A stretch of 39,488 bases of DNA from Cytophagales bacterium (GTDB taxonomy: Bacteria; Bacteroidota; Bacteroidia; Cytophagales; Cytophagaceae). The notes below the pieces were generated by a model that worked only from the letters and a program-made list of their open reading frames with translations, searched no databases and was not told the DNA's origin. Shown piece after piece: positions 16,241-25,233 of the stretch. A program made the translations under genes and the position numbers. Location: NCBI GenBank assembly GCA_013297765.1, contig JAAFID010000013.1, forward strand, positions 1-39,488. The letters are read 5' to 3'. The stretch's first letter is position 1. Every line of letters begins with the position of its first letter.

Positions 16241-17791
16241 ATGAGCAATTTCACAGACACAAAATCTATCTTCAAGCAATTATTTATTAAAGATATAAAT
16301 TCCAGCTGTAGCACTGGGCGTATTTTTGCAGCTATTGATAAAAAAGAAATCTACCAAGTAATATCTCCTATTGATGGCGAAAAGCTGGCATCAGTCAATT
16401 GGGTTTCTTTAAAAAATTATGATAAAGTGATTGCGACCGCACAAGAAGGTTTTCTTTTTTGGCGTACCCTTCCTGCACCTGCACGTGGCGAGGTGGTAAG
16501 GCAAATTGGTAATGCACTTCGTGAAAATAAACACGCTTTAGGGGCATTGGTTTCTTACGAATGTGGCAAAATATTGCAAGAAGGGCTGGGCGAAGTACAG
16601 GAAATGATTGACATCTGCGATTTTGCAGTAGGGCTGTCACGACAATTGCACGGTAATACCATGCACTCTGAGCGTCCAGCACATCGTATGTATGATCAAT
16701 ATCATCCGTTGGGAATAGTAGGTATTATTTCTGCATTTAATTTTCCAGTGGCAGTATGGGCATGGAATGCCATGATAGCAGCCGTATGTGGCAATGTAAG
16801 CGTATGGAAACCATCAGAAAAAACACCACTGACTGCAATTGCTTGCCAGCAAATTATCCAAAAAGTATTGGAAGCAAACAATGTTCCTGAGGGGGTTTTT
16901 AGCTACGTGATAGGCAACGCCAACATTGGTGCAGCTATGGCCAATGACCATCGTGTTGCTTTAGTTTCTGCCACAGGCTCTACACTTATGGGCAAGAAAG
17001 TAGGTGCTGCGGTAATGGCTAGGCTAGGGAAATCATTATTAGAATTAGGCGGCAATAATGCCATCATCATTACTCCATCTGCAAACTTAGATTTGGCCAT
17101 TAGAGCGGTAGTATTTGGGGCTGTGGGCACTTGCGGGCAACGATGCACCACCACCAGAAGATTAATAGTACATGAATCAATGTATAAACAGGTAAAAGAA
17201 AAATTGATCAAAATCTATGAAAAGCTGCCCATAGGAAATCCGCTAGAAAAAAATACGCTAGTTGGTCCTATGATTGATATTGCAGCAGTAAACCAATTTT
17301 TAAATGCACTTAAAGCAGTTGCAAAAGAGGGGGGCAAAATAGCCATAGGCGGCAAGGTTTTAGCAGGCAAAAAATACAAGGGCGGAAACTATGTAAGCCC
17401 AGCCATAGTAGAGGCAGAGAATCACTACGCAACCGTTCAGGCAGAAACATTTGCTCCTATTTTATATTTGATAAAATACAAAGGCAATATTTTAGAAGCT
17501 ATAAAACTTCAAAACGATGTAAAGCAAGGATTGTCATCAGCCATATTTTCAAATGATATTATAGAAACAGAAACATTTCTCTCCCATCTAGGCTCTGATT
17601 GTGGGATAGCCAATGTAAATATAGGCACATCTGGTGCTGAAATAGGTGGTGCCTTCGGTGGTGAAAAAGAAACAGGCGGTGGCCGAGAATCAGGCTCCGA
17701 TGCCTGGAAAGCCTACATGCGAAGACAAACAAATACCATTAATTACAGCCCCAATTTGCCATTAGCACAGGGGATTCAGTTTGATATTTGA
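16241..17791 (+). CDS. ALDH7-family aldehyde dehydrogenase (aminoadipate semialdehyde / piperideine-6-carboxylate dehydrogenase-like)
   Basis: This 516-residue enzyme oxidises an aldehyde with NAD. Catalytic residues are visible: Asn167 in FNFPVAVW, Glu268 in LELGGNNA and Cys302 in GQRCTTTRR. The C-terminal signature IGGAFGGEKETGGGRESG and the GQRCTT context mark the ALDH7 (antiquitin) subfamily, whose known members oxidise 2-aminoadipate-6-semialdehyde in lysine breakdown. The ATG at 16241 follows the HtrA terminator; the frame is open further upstream through that terminator, which is not coding. No lysine-degradation partner is adjacent, although a class III aminotransferase lies at 34986. 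Family is firm, substrate is inferred. Confidence 0.93.
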   Translation: MSNFTDTKSIFKQLFIKDINSSCSTGRIFAAIDKKEIYQVISPIDGEKLASVNWVSLKNYDKVIATAQEGFLFWRTLPAPARGEVVRQIGNALRENKHALGALVSYECGKILQEGLGEVQEMIDICDFAVGLSRQLHGNTMHSERPAHRMYDQYHPLGIVGIISAFNFPVAVWAWNAMIAAVCGNVSVWKPSEKTPLTAIACQQIIQKVLEANNVPEGVFSYVIGNANIGAAMANDHRVALVSATGSTLMGKKVGAAVMARLGKSLLELGGNNAIIITPSANLDLAIRAVVFGAVGTCGQRCTTTRRLIVHESMYKQVKEKLIKIYEKLPIGNPLEKNTLVGPMIDIAAVNQFLNALKAVAKEGGKIAIGGKVLAGKKYKGGNYVSPAIVEAENHYATVQAETFAPILYLIKYKGNILEAIKLQNDVKQGLSSAIFSNDIIETETFLSHLGSDCGIANVNIGTSGAEIGGAFGGEKETGGGRESGSDAWKAYMRRQTNTINYSPNLPLAQGIQFDI

Positions 17792-17903
17792 TAATTTATA
17801 ACTTGCAATTCATAACTCGTTACTCAAAAAATATCATTAGAATTGCTTGCCAAACTAGAATTTAATACATTAATTGAACAAGACATACAAATTGAAATAT
17901 AAT

Positions 17904-18119
17904 ATGAGACAGGTAACCGTATATACCACTAATAAGGAATACAGCCATTTTGTGGAATTAGCTAAAAACCTGCATTATGTTAAAAAAATTGAAACAGATG
18001 ACGAGCCTACTAAAGAAGAGATTTTAAACAATATTAAAAGAGGTTTTGAGGAACTTAAATTAATAAAAAAAGGAAAATTAAAAACCACTTCCTTAAATGA
18101 TTTTTTGAATGAGCTATAA
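17904..18119 (+). CDS. Probable antitoxin of a RelE/ParE-type pair
   Basis: From the ATG at 17904 this is a 71-residue protein with a short beta-like N-terminus (MRQVTVYTTNKEY) and a charged helical C-terminal half, the usual antitoxin layout. A TTG ten codons earlier is possible. It overlaps the next gene by 11 bases and precedes a recognisable RelE-like toxin, which is the main support. It resembles small DUF2683-like antitoxins, but I am not certain of the family. Confidence 0.75.
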   Translation: MRQVTVYTTNKEYSHFVELAKNLHYVKKIETDDEPTKEEILNNIKRGFEELKLIKKGKLKTTSLNDFLNEL

Positions 18120-18435
18120 AATCGAACTTACGGACAATTTTAAAAAGGAAGCAAAAAATCTAATTAAAAAATATGCTTCGCTTCGTAAGGAAATTCAAAT
18201 ACTTGGCAAAGAGCTTGCACAAAAGCCAAATATAGGTACGCCTTTAGGTAATGATGTTTATAAAATACGCCTAGCCATTGCTTCTAAAAACAAAGCAAAG
18301 TCAGGAGGAGCGAGAGTAATAACTTTTGTAAAAATTATAGACGAAACCGTATTCTTATTATCGATCTACAATAAAGGGGAAATAGATACAATTTCTGACA
18401 AACAAATTGAAGAAATTTTAAAAGAGTATTTATAG
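18109..18435 (+). CDS. RelE/ParE-family toxin
   Basis: This 108-residue basic protein has the RelE/ParE fold pattern: N-terminal helices (NFKKEAKNLIKKY), then strands around VYKIRLAIASKNKAKSGGARVITFV, and a final strand FLLSIYNKGE. The KIRLA..KSGGARVI segment is typical of a Bacteroidota toxin group. Such toxins cleave ribosome-bound mRNA or inhibit gyrase; which applies here is not clear. The ATG overlaps the antitoxin stop, so the pair is cotranslated in the antitoxin-toxin order. It reads toward a bidirectional terminator. Confidence 0.85.
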   Translation: MSYKIELTDNFKKEAKNLIKKYASLRKEIQILGKELAQKPNIGTPLGNDVYKIRLAIASKNKAKSGGARVITFVKIIDETVFLLSIYNKGEIDTISDKQIEEILKEYL

Positions 18436-18562
18436 AAACATATATTTTACATTGATTATCAAATGCTTATTTACAATAAAATAGATGTAAATGATTTATA
18501 AGACATCATTTGCGAAAAAAATAAAAACTCAAAATCAACATTCAACAGATTTTATTAGGCAT

Positions 18563-18593
18563 AAAAAAACCCTCCGATTTGGAGGGTTTTTTT
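18563..18593. terminator. Bidirectional terminator
   Basis: CCCTCC/GGAGGG (18570-18586, GATTT loop) with A7 on the left and T7 on the right. It serves the toxin gene from the left and the lipoprotein gene from the right. Confidence 0.93.
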
Positions 18594-18613
18594 ATATATT
18601 GTTTTTTTTAATA

Positions 18614-19489
18614 TTATTTTTGAACTTTTACACTAATAGTAACACTACCATTAGTTTTAGTAGCATCTGATCCAGCAGTTAGTGCAGTGACATTAATTAA
18701 TCCTTTCTTTCCAGCAGCATTTACGAATTCATAAGTTCCATTGGTTGCAACAGTAACTTTTTGAGAAGTAGATGCAGAAATTGCAGCCAATTGGGCATCT
18801 GTTACAGTAGCAAAATTAAGTGAACTAGATTTAAAATAAGTCATAGATCCACCAGTACCAGTTGTTAATGTTTCAGTTGATCTTTGGGCAGATGATAAAA
18901 GAGTTGGTACTGTAGTAGTAGCACCTATTTCAGCAAAAGTAATATCTACTATATTTTTATCTGCTAATCCATTGAATTGTGTGCCAGAATAAACTGTACC
19001 TGTAGAAGAAGCAAAATATGCACCAGCTGCATTAGTTTGTGCACCTAGTAATTTTGCAGTATAGCTATTATAAGTCATTGCTGCACCAGCAGGATTTAAA
19101 GTAATAGTTACTGAAGAAGTTGCTCCTTTAGAATCTGTTACTTTTAAATCATAAAATACTTCAGAACCAGTTGATGTAACCACAATTGCACCAGCATCAG
19201 ATGTAGATGAAGTAAATTTAGAAGTTTTAGGAAATCCAGTAACTGGCTTTGTACTTGACCCAATTCTTTCGGTTACTTCGATTTTGTCTATATTTTCTCC
19301 TGTAGTTACACTATAAGTAATTGTAGCAGATTCACCTGATGCAACAGTTGCAGATTTCACACCACTTGTGCCAATGTATGCCGTAATTGACGGAGCTGGC
19401 TTTGGATCCTCTTTTTTATCCCCGCAAGAAGACAACATAGATACCACGGCAACCGCAGCAACACTAAATAAAAACGATAATCTTTTCAT
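18614..19489 (-). CDS. Secreted lipoprotein, Ser/Thr-rich, unknown function
   Basis: This 291-residue protein has a lipoprotein signal peptide with lipobox LSSC (Cys22) followed by GDKKEDPKP, a common Bacteroidota lipoprotein start. The mature part is very rich in Ser, Thr, Ala and Gly. It has an Ig/PKD-like first half (TITYSVTTG...YDLKVTDSKGATSSVTITL) and a C-terminal half that resembles repeated DUF-type surface lipoproteins (GTVYSG, YFKSSSLNFATVTDAQL, NGTYEFVNAAGKKGLI). It is an isolated transcription unit with its own promoter and terminator, lying between two toxin-antitoxin pairs. No enzymatic motif is seen. Confidence 0.82.
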   Translation of the reverse strand: MKRLSFLFSVAAVAVVSMLSSCGDKKEDPKPAPSITAYIGTSGVKSATVASGESATITYSVTTGENIDKIEVTERIGSSTKPVTGFPKTSKFTSSTSDAGAIVVTSTGSEVFYDLKVTDSKGATSSVTITLNPAGAAMTYNSYTAKLLGAQTNAAGAYFASSTGTVYSGTQFNGLADKNIVDITFAEIGATTTVPTLLSSAQRSTETLTTGTGGSMTYFKSSSLNFATVTDAQLAAISASTSQKVTVATNGTYEFVNAAGKKGLINVTALTAGSDATKTNGSVTISVKVQK

Positions 19490-19555
19490 AATTTTTTTGA
19501 TTAATTGATTGTTTGAAATAAAATTGTTATTGGTTTGTTATTAGAATTTAAAAGG

Positions 19556-19586
19556 CAAATATAAGCTAAATATTTTTATCTACATA
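19556..19586 (-). promoter_or_regulatory. Bacteroidota-type promoter for the lipoprotein gene
   Basis: On the minus strand TATG (19583-19586), 19 bases, then TATATTTG (19556-19563): perfect -7 element, one mismatch in the -33 element. The predicted start near 19549 gives a leader of about 60 bases. Confidence 0.65.
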
Positions 19587-19689
19587 TTATTGTAATATTA
19601 AATAATGATTGCCTTTCAGTTTTATGAGATAATTAAATAATGATGCCAGCAAAAGGATGAACAAAATTAAAAATCTGTCAAATCAGTTG

Positions 19690-19992
19690 CTAAATCTTAA
19701 TTGATAGTTCTAATTGGCCGCCAAAACCAATCTCGACAATTTTTTTTAGAGTGGAAATTCGTACTTCTTTTATGTTATTTTCTATTCTAGAAATATAAGA
19801 TTTGGTAGTACCACATTTATCAGCAAGCTGTTGCTGTGTTAGGCCTTTCTGTAAACGAGCCTCATGAATCATAGCACCCATCTTAAAATCTTTATACCCC
19901 TCTTCAAATGAATCACGTTGAGAAGTTCCTCTAACTCCAAAGTGTTCATCAATTACTTGAGCAAGTGATTTAATACTATTTTTTGTTTTCAT
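19690..19992 (-). CDS. XRE-family HTH antitoxin (HigA-like)
   Basis: This 100-residue protein has an N-terminal linker and a lambda-repressor-type helix-turn-helix at about residues 40-95 (ARLQKGLTQQQLADKCGTTKSYISRIENN). Its ATG overlaps the toxin reading frame by 17 bases, in the toxin-first order typical of HigBA. It is expected to bind the pair's own promoter and repress it. The HTH family is certain; the antitoxin role follows from context. Confidence 0.9.
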   Translation of the reverse strand: MKTKNSIKSLAQVIDEHFGVRGTSQRDSFEEGYKDFKMGAMIHEARLQKGLTQQQLADKCGTTKSYISRIENNIKEVRISTLKKIVEIGFGGQLELSIKI

Positions 19993-20317
19993 AATAATCT
20001 TTCATTATTGAAATGGCTTTATTAATTTCCTTCTTAGGTGTTTTTTGAGTTTTCTTTTGAAAACCATTGGCAAGTACAACTAGATTACCTTCGTCAAAGA
20101 AACAAAATATTCTAAAGATATCATTGCCAAATTGAATCCGTATTTCATATAACCCATTAGTTCCTTCAATGTATTTTAAATAGCTTTCAGGAACTTGCTT
20201 TATCTCTTCTATTAATAAGAAAGTCCATACAATTTTTTCCTTTATCTTTTGCGACAGGCTACATAGAAATTTATCAAAGTGATTCTCATAAGTAATTATC
20301 GTTCGAAATTTCTTCAT
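19976..20317 (-). CDS. HigB/Gp49-like RelE-superfamily toxin
   Basis: This 113-residue basic protein has the phage Gp49-like/HigB pattern: YLKYIEGTNGLYEIRIQFGNDIFRIFCFFDEGNLVVLANGFQKKTQKTPKKEI, a set of strands followed by the conserved G-F-x-K-K-T-x-K-T-P loop and a C-terminal helix. Such proteins are usually ribosome-dependent mRNA endonucleases. Start at ATG 20317; an in-frame GTG one codon earlier also exists. The predicted transcription start (about 20325) leaves a leader of only around eight bases. It is paired with the overlapping XRE gene. Confidence 0.9.
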   Translation of the reverse strand: MKKFRTIITYENHFDKFLCSLSQKIKEKIVWTFLLIEEIKQVPESYLKYIEGTNGLYEIRIQFGNDIFRIFCFFDEGNLVVLANGFQKKTQKTPKKEINKAISIMKDYYENKK

Positions 20318-20331
20318 CACAATTTACTTAT

Positions 20332-20362
20332 CAAATATAATAAAGTTGCATTAAAGTACAAT
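20332..20362 (-). promoter_or_regulatory. Bacteroidota-type promoter of the HigBA-like pair
   Basis: On the minus strand ATTG (20359-20362), 19 bases, then TATATTTG (20332-20339). The -7 element is perfect and the -33 keeps TTG. It lies immediately before the toxin start codon. Confidence 0.65.
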
Positions 20363-20403
20363 TTTGTAGTCAAAAAACATAGTATTTCTACTCCTATACA
20401 ACC

Positions 20404-20748
20404 CTAGGCCTCTCCCATCGTTCCACCAAAGTTGAATGGATAAGGTGGCATTTCTTGGGTATGTTTTATACCGCCAAAGGTTTCTTCGTACCTACGTATA
20501 TTATCGCTCAATGCCCCTAGTAATCTTTTGGCATGTTCGGGCGTAATCACTATGCGAGATTTAACTTTAGCTTTGGGAACACCTGGCATCAGGCGAATAA
20601 AGTCTATTACAAATTCGCTATTGGAATGGGCAATCATTGCTAAATTGGAATAAATTCCTTCGGCAACTTCTTCCGACAGTTCAATGTTTATTTGGTTTCC
20701 TTGATCTTGAACTTCTTCTGGTACTGGTGGTATATTTTTATCAGCCAT
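20404..20748 (-). CDS. DUF3467 family protein
   Basis: This 114-residue acidic cytoplasmic protein begins MADKNIPPVPEEV and matches the DUF3467 pattern: INIELSEEVAEGIYSNLAMIAHSNSEFVIDFIRLMPG, then KAKVKSRIVITPEHAKRLL and a C-terminal helix. The frame is open further upstream through the rpoC terminator, which is not coding; the ATG at 20748 is the family start. Family members commonly sit directly downstream of rpoC in Bacteroidota. The function is not established. Expression may depend on read-through of the rpoC terminator or on a promoter I could not identify. Confidence 0.9.
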   Translation of the reverse strand: MADKNIPPVPEEVQDQGNQINIELSEEVAEGIYSNLAMIAHSNSEFVIDFIRLMPGVPKAKVKSRIVITPEHAKRLLGALSDNIRRYEETFGGIKHTQEMPPYPFNFGGTMGEA

Positions 20749-20767
20749 AACTTTAAGATTTTTGGTT

Positions 20768-20805
20768 AAAAAAAAAGGCCGAAAACGAATCGCTTTCGGC
20801 CTTTT
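20768..20805 (-). terminator. Terminator after rpoC
   Basis: GGCCGAAA/TTTCGGCC (20777-20801) with inner CGA/TCG pairs gives a long hairpin; on the minus strand it is followed by nine T. It separates rpoC from the DUF3467 gene. Confidence 0.92.
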
Positions 20806-20818
20806 CACAATATTTAAA

Positions 20819-23800
20819 CTATTTTTCTTGCAACTCACCTTTTTTAGAGGCTGCAAATGCTTCTTTAGAGCTTACCAAGGTGTCGTACTCTTCTTTCGAG
20901 GCTACTACCATGCCGTTGTACTGTCTGATACCAGTTCCCGCAGGAATCAAGTGACCTACAATTACGTTTTCTTTTAAGCCTAATAGGTAATCTACTTTTC
21001 CTCTGATAGATGCCTCGCTTAAAACTTTGGTTGTTTCTTGGAACGATGCTGCAGAGAAGAAACTTTCTGTACCTAACGATGCTTGGGTAATTCCTTGTAG
21101 AATCGCAGTAGAAACAGCAGGTTCAGCATCTCGCACTTCTACCAATTTCAAATCTCTTCTTCTCAAGCTTGAGTTTTCATCTCTCAATTTTCTTGAAGAT
21201 ACTATTTGACCAGGTTTAAAGTTTTCAGAAGCACCAGCATCTGTAACTACTTTTTTATCCATAATAGCATCATTTTCTTTTCTGAAAGTGAGCTTGTTTA
21301 CAGCTTGATTTTGCAAGAAATTGGTATCACCCGCTTCGATGATTTGAACTTTTTGCATCATCTGCCTTACAATGGCCTCAATGTGTTTATCATTGATTTT
21401 CACACCTTGCAAACGGTAAACTTCTTGAATTTCATTTACCAAATATTCCTGCACAGCTGTCGGCCCTTTGATAGAAAGAATATCGTTAGGCGTAATAGCA
21501 CCATCTGACAATGGGAAACCAGCTCTCACGAAATCGTTATCTTGTACCAAAATGTGTTTAGACAATGGCACCATATAACGTTTGCGTACACCATCTCTCG
21601 ATTCTACATATATCTCTCTATTTCCTCTTTTTACACCACCATAAGTTACTACGCCATCTATCTCACTTACTACAGCAGGGTTTGATGGGTTTCTTGCTTC
21701 AAATAATTCAGTAACACGAGGCAAACCTCCAGTAATATCTCTAGTTTTACCTACAGCTCTTGGAATTTTTACTAATATCTGCCCAGCAGTTACTGCTTGC
21801 TTGGCATCAACTGCTAAGTGAGCTCCTACAGGAATATTATATCCTTTTGGTTCGCCTTTCTTTGGTTGAATAATGATGGCCGGATTTTTAGTTTTATCTT
21901 TTGTGTCAATAATTACTTTTTCTCTGTGACCAGTTTGCTCATCAGATTCTTCACGGAAAGTAATGCCTTCTTCAATAGCATCGTATTCTACAATACCATC
22001 AAATTCAGACAAAATTACCGCATTATAAGGATCCCAAAAGCAAATATCATCACCTTTTTTCACCTTTTGTCCGTCTTTCACTTTCAAGAAAGCACCATAG
22101 GGAACGTGGTTAGCAATAAATATTCTTTTTGATTCAGCGTCAATAATTCTTACCTCACCTGAACGACCCATTACTACGGTCACTTTTTCACCTTCCGAAT
22201 TGGTAGTTACTATTGTTTTTACTTCGTCAAATGATATTTCTCCATCAAATTTAGCTTTTATAGTTGCATCTACTGCAATGTTGGATGCGGTACCACCTAC
22301 GTGGAAAGTACGAAGTGTAAGCTGTGTACCAGGTTCACCAATGGATTGAGCAGCAATGACACCTACTGCCTCGCCCAATTGTACCATTTTCCCAGAGGCA
22401 AGATTTCTACCATAACATTTTGCACACACCCCTCTTTTAGATTCGCAGGTCAATACCGATCTTATTTCTACAGATTCAATACTAGTTGCGTCTAATTTTT
22501 TATTCAGTTCTTCCGTTATTTCTTGACCTGCTTCAATGATAAGTTCATTGGTAATAGGGTCATAAACATCATGTACAGTAACCCTACCTAATATCCTTTC
22601 AGACAAAGGTTCTACGATATCTTCATTGTCTTTCAATGCAGAAACTGTAATACCTCTAAGTGTACCACAATCTGTTTCATTAATCAAAACATCTTGAGCC
22701 ACATCCACCAAACGACGAGTTAAGTAACCAGCATCGGCAGTTTTTAAAGCTGTATCTGCAAGACCTTTACGTGCACCGTGGGTAGAGATAAAGTACTCCA
22801 AAACGTCCAAACCTTCTTTAAAGTTAGAAAGAATAGGATTTTCAATAATCTCACCAACAGATCCTTGTAAATTTTTCTGTGGTTTAGCCATCAAACCTCT
22901 CATTCCACCAAGTTGGCGTATCTGCTCTCTAGAACCTCTAGCTCCAGAGTGCATCATCATATAAATGGAGTTGAAGCCTTGGTTGTCATTTTCCAACTGT
23001 TTCATTAACGTTTCAGTAATCAATGAATTGACCCTTGTCCAAATATCAATTACTTGATTGTAACGCTCGTTGTCTGTAATTAACCCCATGAGGTAATTAT
23101 TCCAAACACCGTCAACATCTATTTTTGCTTGATTGACCAATCCCATTTTATCGGCTGGTACCATTACATCATTCAATCCAATAGATAACCCTCCTTTAAA
23201 TGCAGATTGAAAACCAAGAGTTTTTATATCGTCTAAAAATTTCGCAGTTCTTGCCATGCCAGAAACTTTAAATATCATAGCAATAATCTGCTGCAATTTT
23301 TTCTTGGTAAGCAATTCATTTACATAACCTACTTCTTCTGGAACGTGCAAATTAAATAAAACCCTACCAGCAACAGTTTCTACAATTTGAGTCTCTAAAG
23401 TGCCTTGTTCATTTCTCACTTTAGTTCTCACTTTTATTATTGCATGTTGCGAAAGTTTTCTTTCATTGAATGCAATGATAACTTCTTCAAAATTGTAGAA
23501 AATTTTACCTTCGCCCAATACAGGTTGCTCGGGAGTTCCTTTTCTACCTTTGGTCACATAATACAAACCCAAAACCATGTCTTGAGATGGTACAGTAATA
23601 GGTGCACCATTTGCAGGGTTCAAAATGTTATGCGAGGCCAACATCAACAAAGATGCTTCCAATATTGCTTCATGACCTAGTGGTACGTGTACTGCCATTT
23701 GGTCACCGTCAAAGTCGGCATTGAATGCAGTACACACTAAAGGATGTAACTGTATGGCTTTGCCTTCAATCAATTTCGGCTGAAATGCCTGAATACCTAG

Positions 23801-25135
23801 TCTGTGCAATGTTGGTGCACGGTTCAACATTACAGGGTGACCTTTCAACACATTTTCCAAAATATCCCATATTACGGGATCTTTTCTATCTACAATTTTC
23901 TTTGCAGATTTTACTGTTTTTACAATTCCTCTTTCAATCAGTTTCCTGATGACAAAAGGTTTGAAAAGTTCAGCTGCCATGTCTTTTGGCAATCCGCATT
24001 CGTGTAGTTTCAATTCAGGTCCTACAACAATTACCGAACGACCAGAATAATCAACCCTTTTACCCAACAAGTTTTGGCGGAAACGCCCTTGTTTACCTTT
24101 CAGCATGTCGCTAAGAGATTTCAACGCTCTGTTACCTTCAGCTCTTACTGCATTAACTTTTCTTGAGTTGTCAAACAACGAATCGACAGCTTCTTGAAGC
24201 ATACGTTTCTCGTTTCTCAAAATTACCTCTGGAGCTTTGATTTCGATAAGGCGTTTCAAACGATTATTTCTAATAATCACCCTTCTGTACAAATCGTTCA
24301 AATCTGATGTTGCGAAACGACCACCATCCAATGGTACCAATGGACGCAATTCAGGAGGAATAACAGGAACCATGCGGATAATCATCCATTCTGGTCTGTT
24401 CTCAATTCTCGTTTGAGCATCTCTGAAAGCTTCAACAACTTTTAGTCTTTTAAGTGCTTCTGCTTTTCTTTGTTGTGAAGTATCGTTAGCCGCAGCGTGA
24501 CGCAAACTATAAGATAAGTCATCTAATTTGGTTCTTGAAAGCAACATTTCCAAAGAATCAGCTCCCATTTTAGCGATGAACTTATTAGGGTCAGCATCAT
24601 CCAAAAGTTGATTTTCTCTTGGCAATTTGTCAATAATGTCCAAATATTCATCTTCTGTAAGGAAGTCTAAATAATTAACACCATCATCACCTTTTACACC
24701 AGCCTGTATTACTACATATCTCTCGTAGTAAATAATTTGATCCAATTTTTTAGTTGGCAAGCCCAGTAAATAACCTATTTTATTAGGCAATGAACGGAAA
24801 TACCAAATATGAGCAATAGGAACTACCAATTCGATATGTCCCATACGCTCTCTACGAACTTTTTTCTCGGTTACTTCTACACCGCAACGATCGCAGATAA
24901 TTCCTTTATATCTTATTCTTTTATATTTTCCACAATGACATTCCCAATCTTTTACAGGACCGAAAATACGCTCACAAAACAAACCGCCCATTTCTGGTTT
25001 GTAAGTTCTGTAATTGATAGTTTCTGGTTGAGTTACCTCTCCATGAGAACTCTCCAAAATAGATTCTGGAGATGCCAAACTGATCGTAACTTTGGTAAAG
25101 TCTTGGTTAATTTTCTTGTTTTTTCTGAAACCCAT
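20819..25135 (-). CDS. rpoC: DNA-directed RNA polymerase beta' subunit
   Basis: This 1438-residue catalytic subunit has the N-terminal zinc site Cys66, Cys68, Cys81, Cys84. The invariant catalytic loop NADFDGD (472-478) provides the three Mg-binding aspartates. The second zinc site is in [13 protein letters not shown] (about residue 835), and the trigger-loop region contains the [18 protein letters not shown] segment. The N-terminus [16 protein letters not shown] is the Bacteroidota form. It is separated from rpoB by 98 bases carrying two hairpins, and followed by a strong terminator. Complete, with no sign of insertion or damage. Confidence 0.99.
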   Translation of the reverse strand: MGFRKNKKINQDFTKVTISLASPESILESSHGEVTQPETINYRTYKPEMGGLFCERIFGPVKDWECHCGKYKRIRYKGIICDRCGVEVTEKKVRRERMGHIELVVPIAHIWYFRSLPNKIGYLLGLPTKKLDQIIYYERYVVIQAGVKGDDGVNYLDFLTEDEYLDIIDKLPRENQLLDDADPNKFIAKMGADSLEMLLSRTKLDDLSYSLRHAAANDTSQQRKAEALKRLKVVEAFRDAQTRIENRPEWMIIRMVPVIPPELRPLVPLDGGRFATSDLNDLYRRVIIRNNRLKRLIEIKAPEVILRNEKRMLQEAVDSLFDNSRKVNAVRAEGNRALKSLSDMLKGKQGRFRQNLLGKRVDYSGRSVIVVGPELKLHECGLPKDMAAELFKPFVIRKLIERGIVKTVKSAKKIVDRKDPVIWDILENVLKGHPVMLNRAPTLHRLGIQAFQPKLIEGKAIQLHPLVCTAFNADFDGDQMAVHVPLGHEAILEASLLMLASHNILNPANGAPITVPSQDMVLGLYYVTKGRKGTPEQPVLGEGKIFYNFEEVIIAFNERKLSQHAIIKVRTKVRNEQGTLETQIVETVAGRVLFNLHVPEEVGYVNELLTKKKLQQIIAMIFKVSGMARTAKFLDDIKTLGFQSAFKGGLSIGLNDVMVPADKMGLVNQAKIDVDGVWNNYLMGLITDNERYNQVIDIWTRVNSLITETLMKQLENDNQGFNSIYMMMHSGARGSREQIRQLGGMRGLMAKPQKNLQGSVGEIIENPILSNFKEGLDVLEYFISTHGARKGLADTALKTADAGYLTRRLVDVAQDVLINETDCGTLRGITVSALKDNEDIVEPLSERILGRVTVHDVYDPITNELIIEAGQEITEELNKKLDATSIESVEIRSVLTCESKRGVCAKCYGRNLASGKMVQLGEAVGVIAAQSIGEPGTQLTLRTFHVGGTASNIAVDATIKAKFDGEISFDEVKTIVTTNSEGEKVTVVMGRSGEVRIIDAESKRIFIANHVPYGAFLKVKDGQKVKKGDDICFWDPYNAVILSEFDGIVEYDAIEEGITFREESDEQTGHREKVIIDTKDKTKNPAIIIQPKKGEPKGYNIPVGAHLAVDAKQAVTAGQILVKIPRAVGKTRDITGGLPRVTELFEARNPSNPAVVSEIDGVVTYGGVKRGNREIYVESRDGVRKRYMVPLSKHILVQDNDFVRAGFPLSDGAITPNDILSIKGPTAVQEYLVNEIQEVYRLQGVKINDKHIEAIVRQMMQKVQIIEAGDTNFLQNQAVNKLTFRKENDAIMDKKVVTDAGASENFKPGQIVSSRKLRDENSSLRRRDLKLVEVRDAEPAVSTAILQGITQASLGTESFFSAASFQETTKVLSEASIRGKVDYLLGLKENVIVGHLIPAGTGIRQYNGMVVASKEEYDTLVSSKEAFAASKKGELQEK

Positions 25136-25157
25136 TTCTTTTTATTTTTATGGTTGA

Positions 25158-25220
25158 ATGCACTTGGGTGCATAACTATTTATAAAAACCAATTGATGCA
25201 GTGAAAAATCACTGCATCAA
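25158..25220 (-). promoter_or_regulatory. Two tandem hairpins in the rpoB-rpoC gap
   Basis: The first (in transcription order) is a perfect 12-bp stem TTGATGCAGTGA/TCACTGCATCAA around AAAA (25193-25220); the second is ATGCAC/GTGCAT with a TTGG loop (25158-25173). The minus-strand sequence after the first stem is not a T-run, so these look like mRNA processing, stability or translation-control structures, not terminators. Confidence 0.6.
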
Positions 25221-25233
25221 TGTTACTTAATTA

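Noticed and set aside
17792-17903. Short repeated ATAACT words after the aldehyde dehydrogenase gene as possible operator iterons
   Set aside because: Two short copies in AT-rich DNA are not enough to support a site.
20749-20856. Open frame extending the DUF3467 protein upstream
   Set aside because: It covers the rpoC terminator and the end of rpoC; the ATG at 20748 matches the family.
21818-22132. Plus-strand open frames inside rpoB and rpoC (for example 104 codons here)
   Set aside because: They lie antisense to essential, fully conserved coding sequence, with no homology or start context, and are shadows of codon use.
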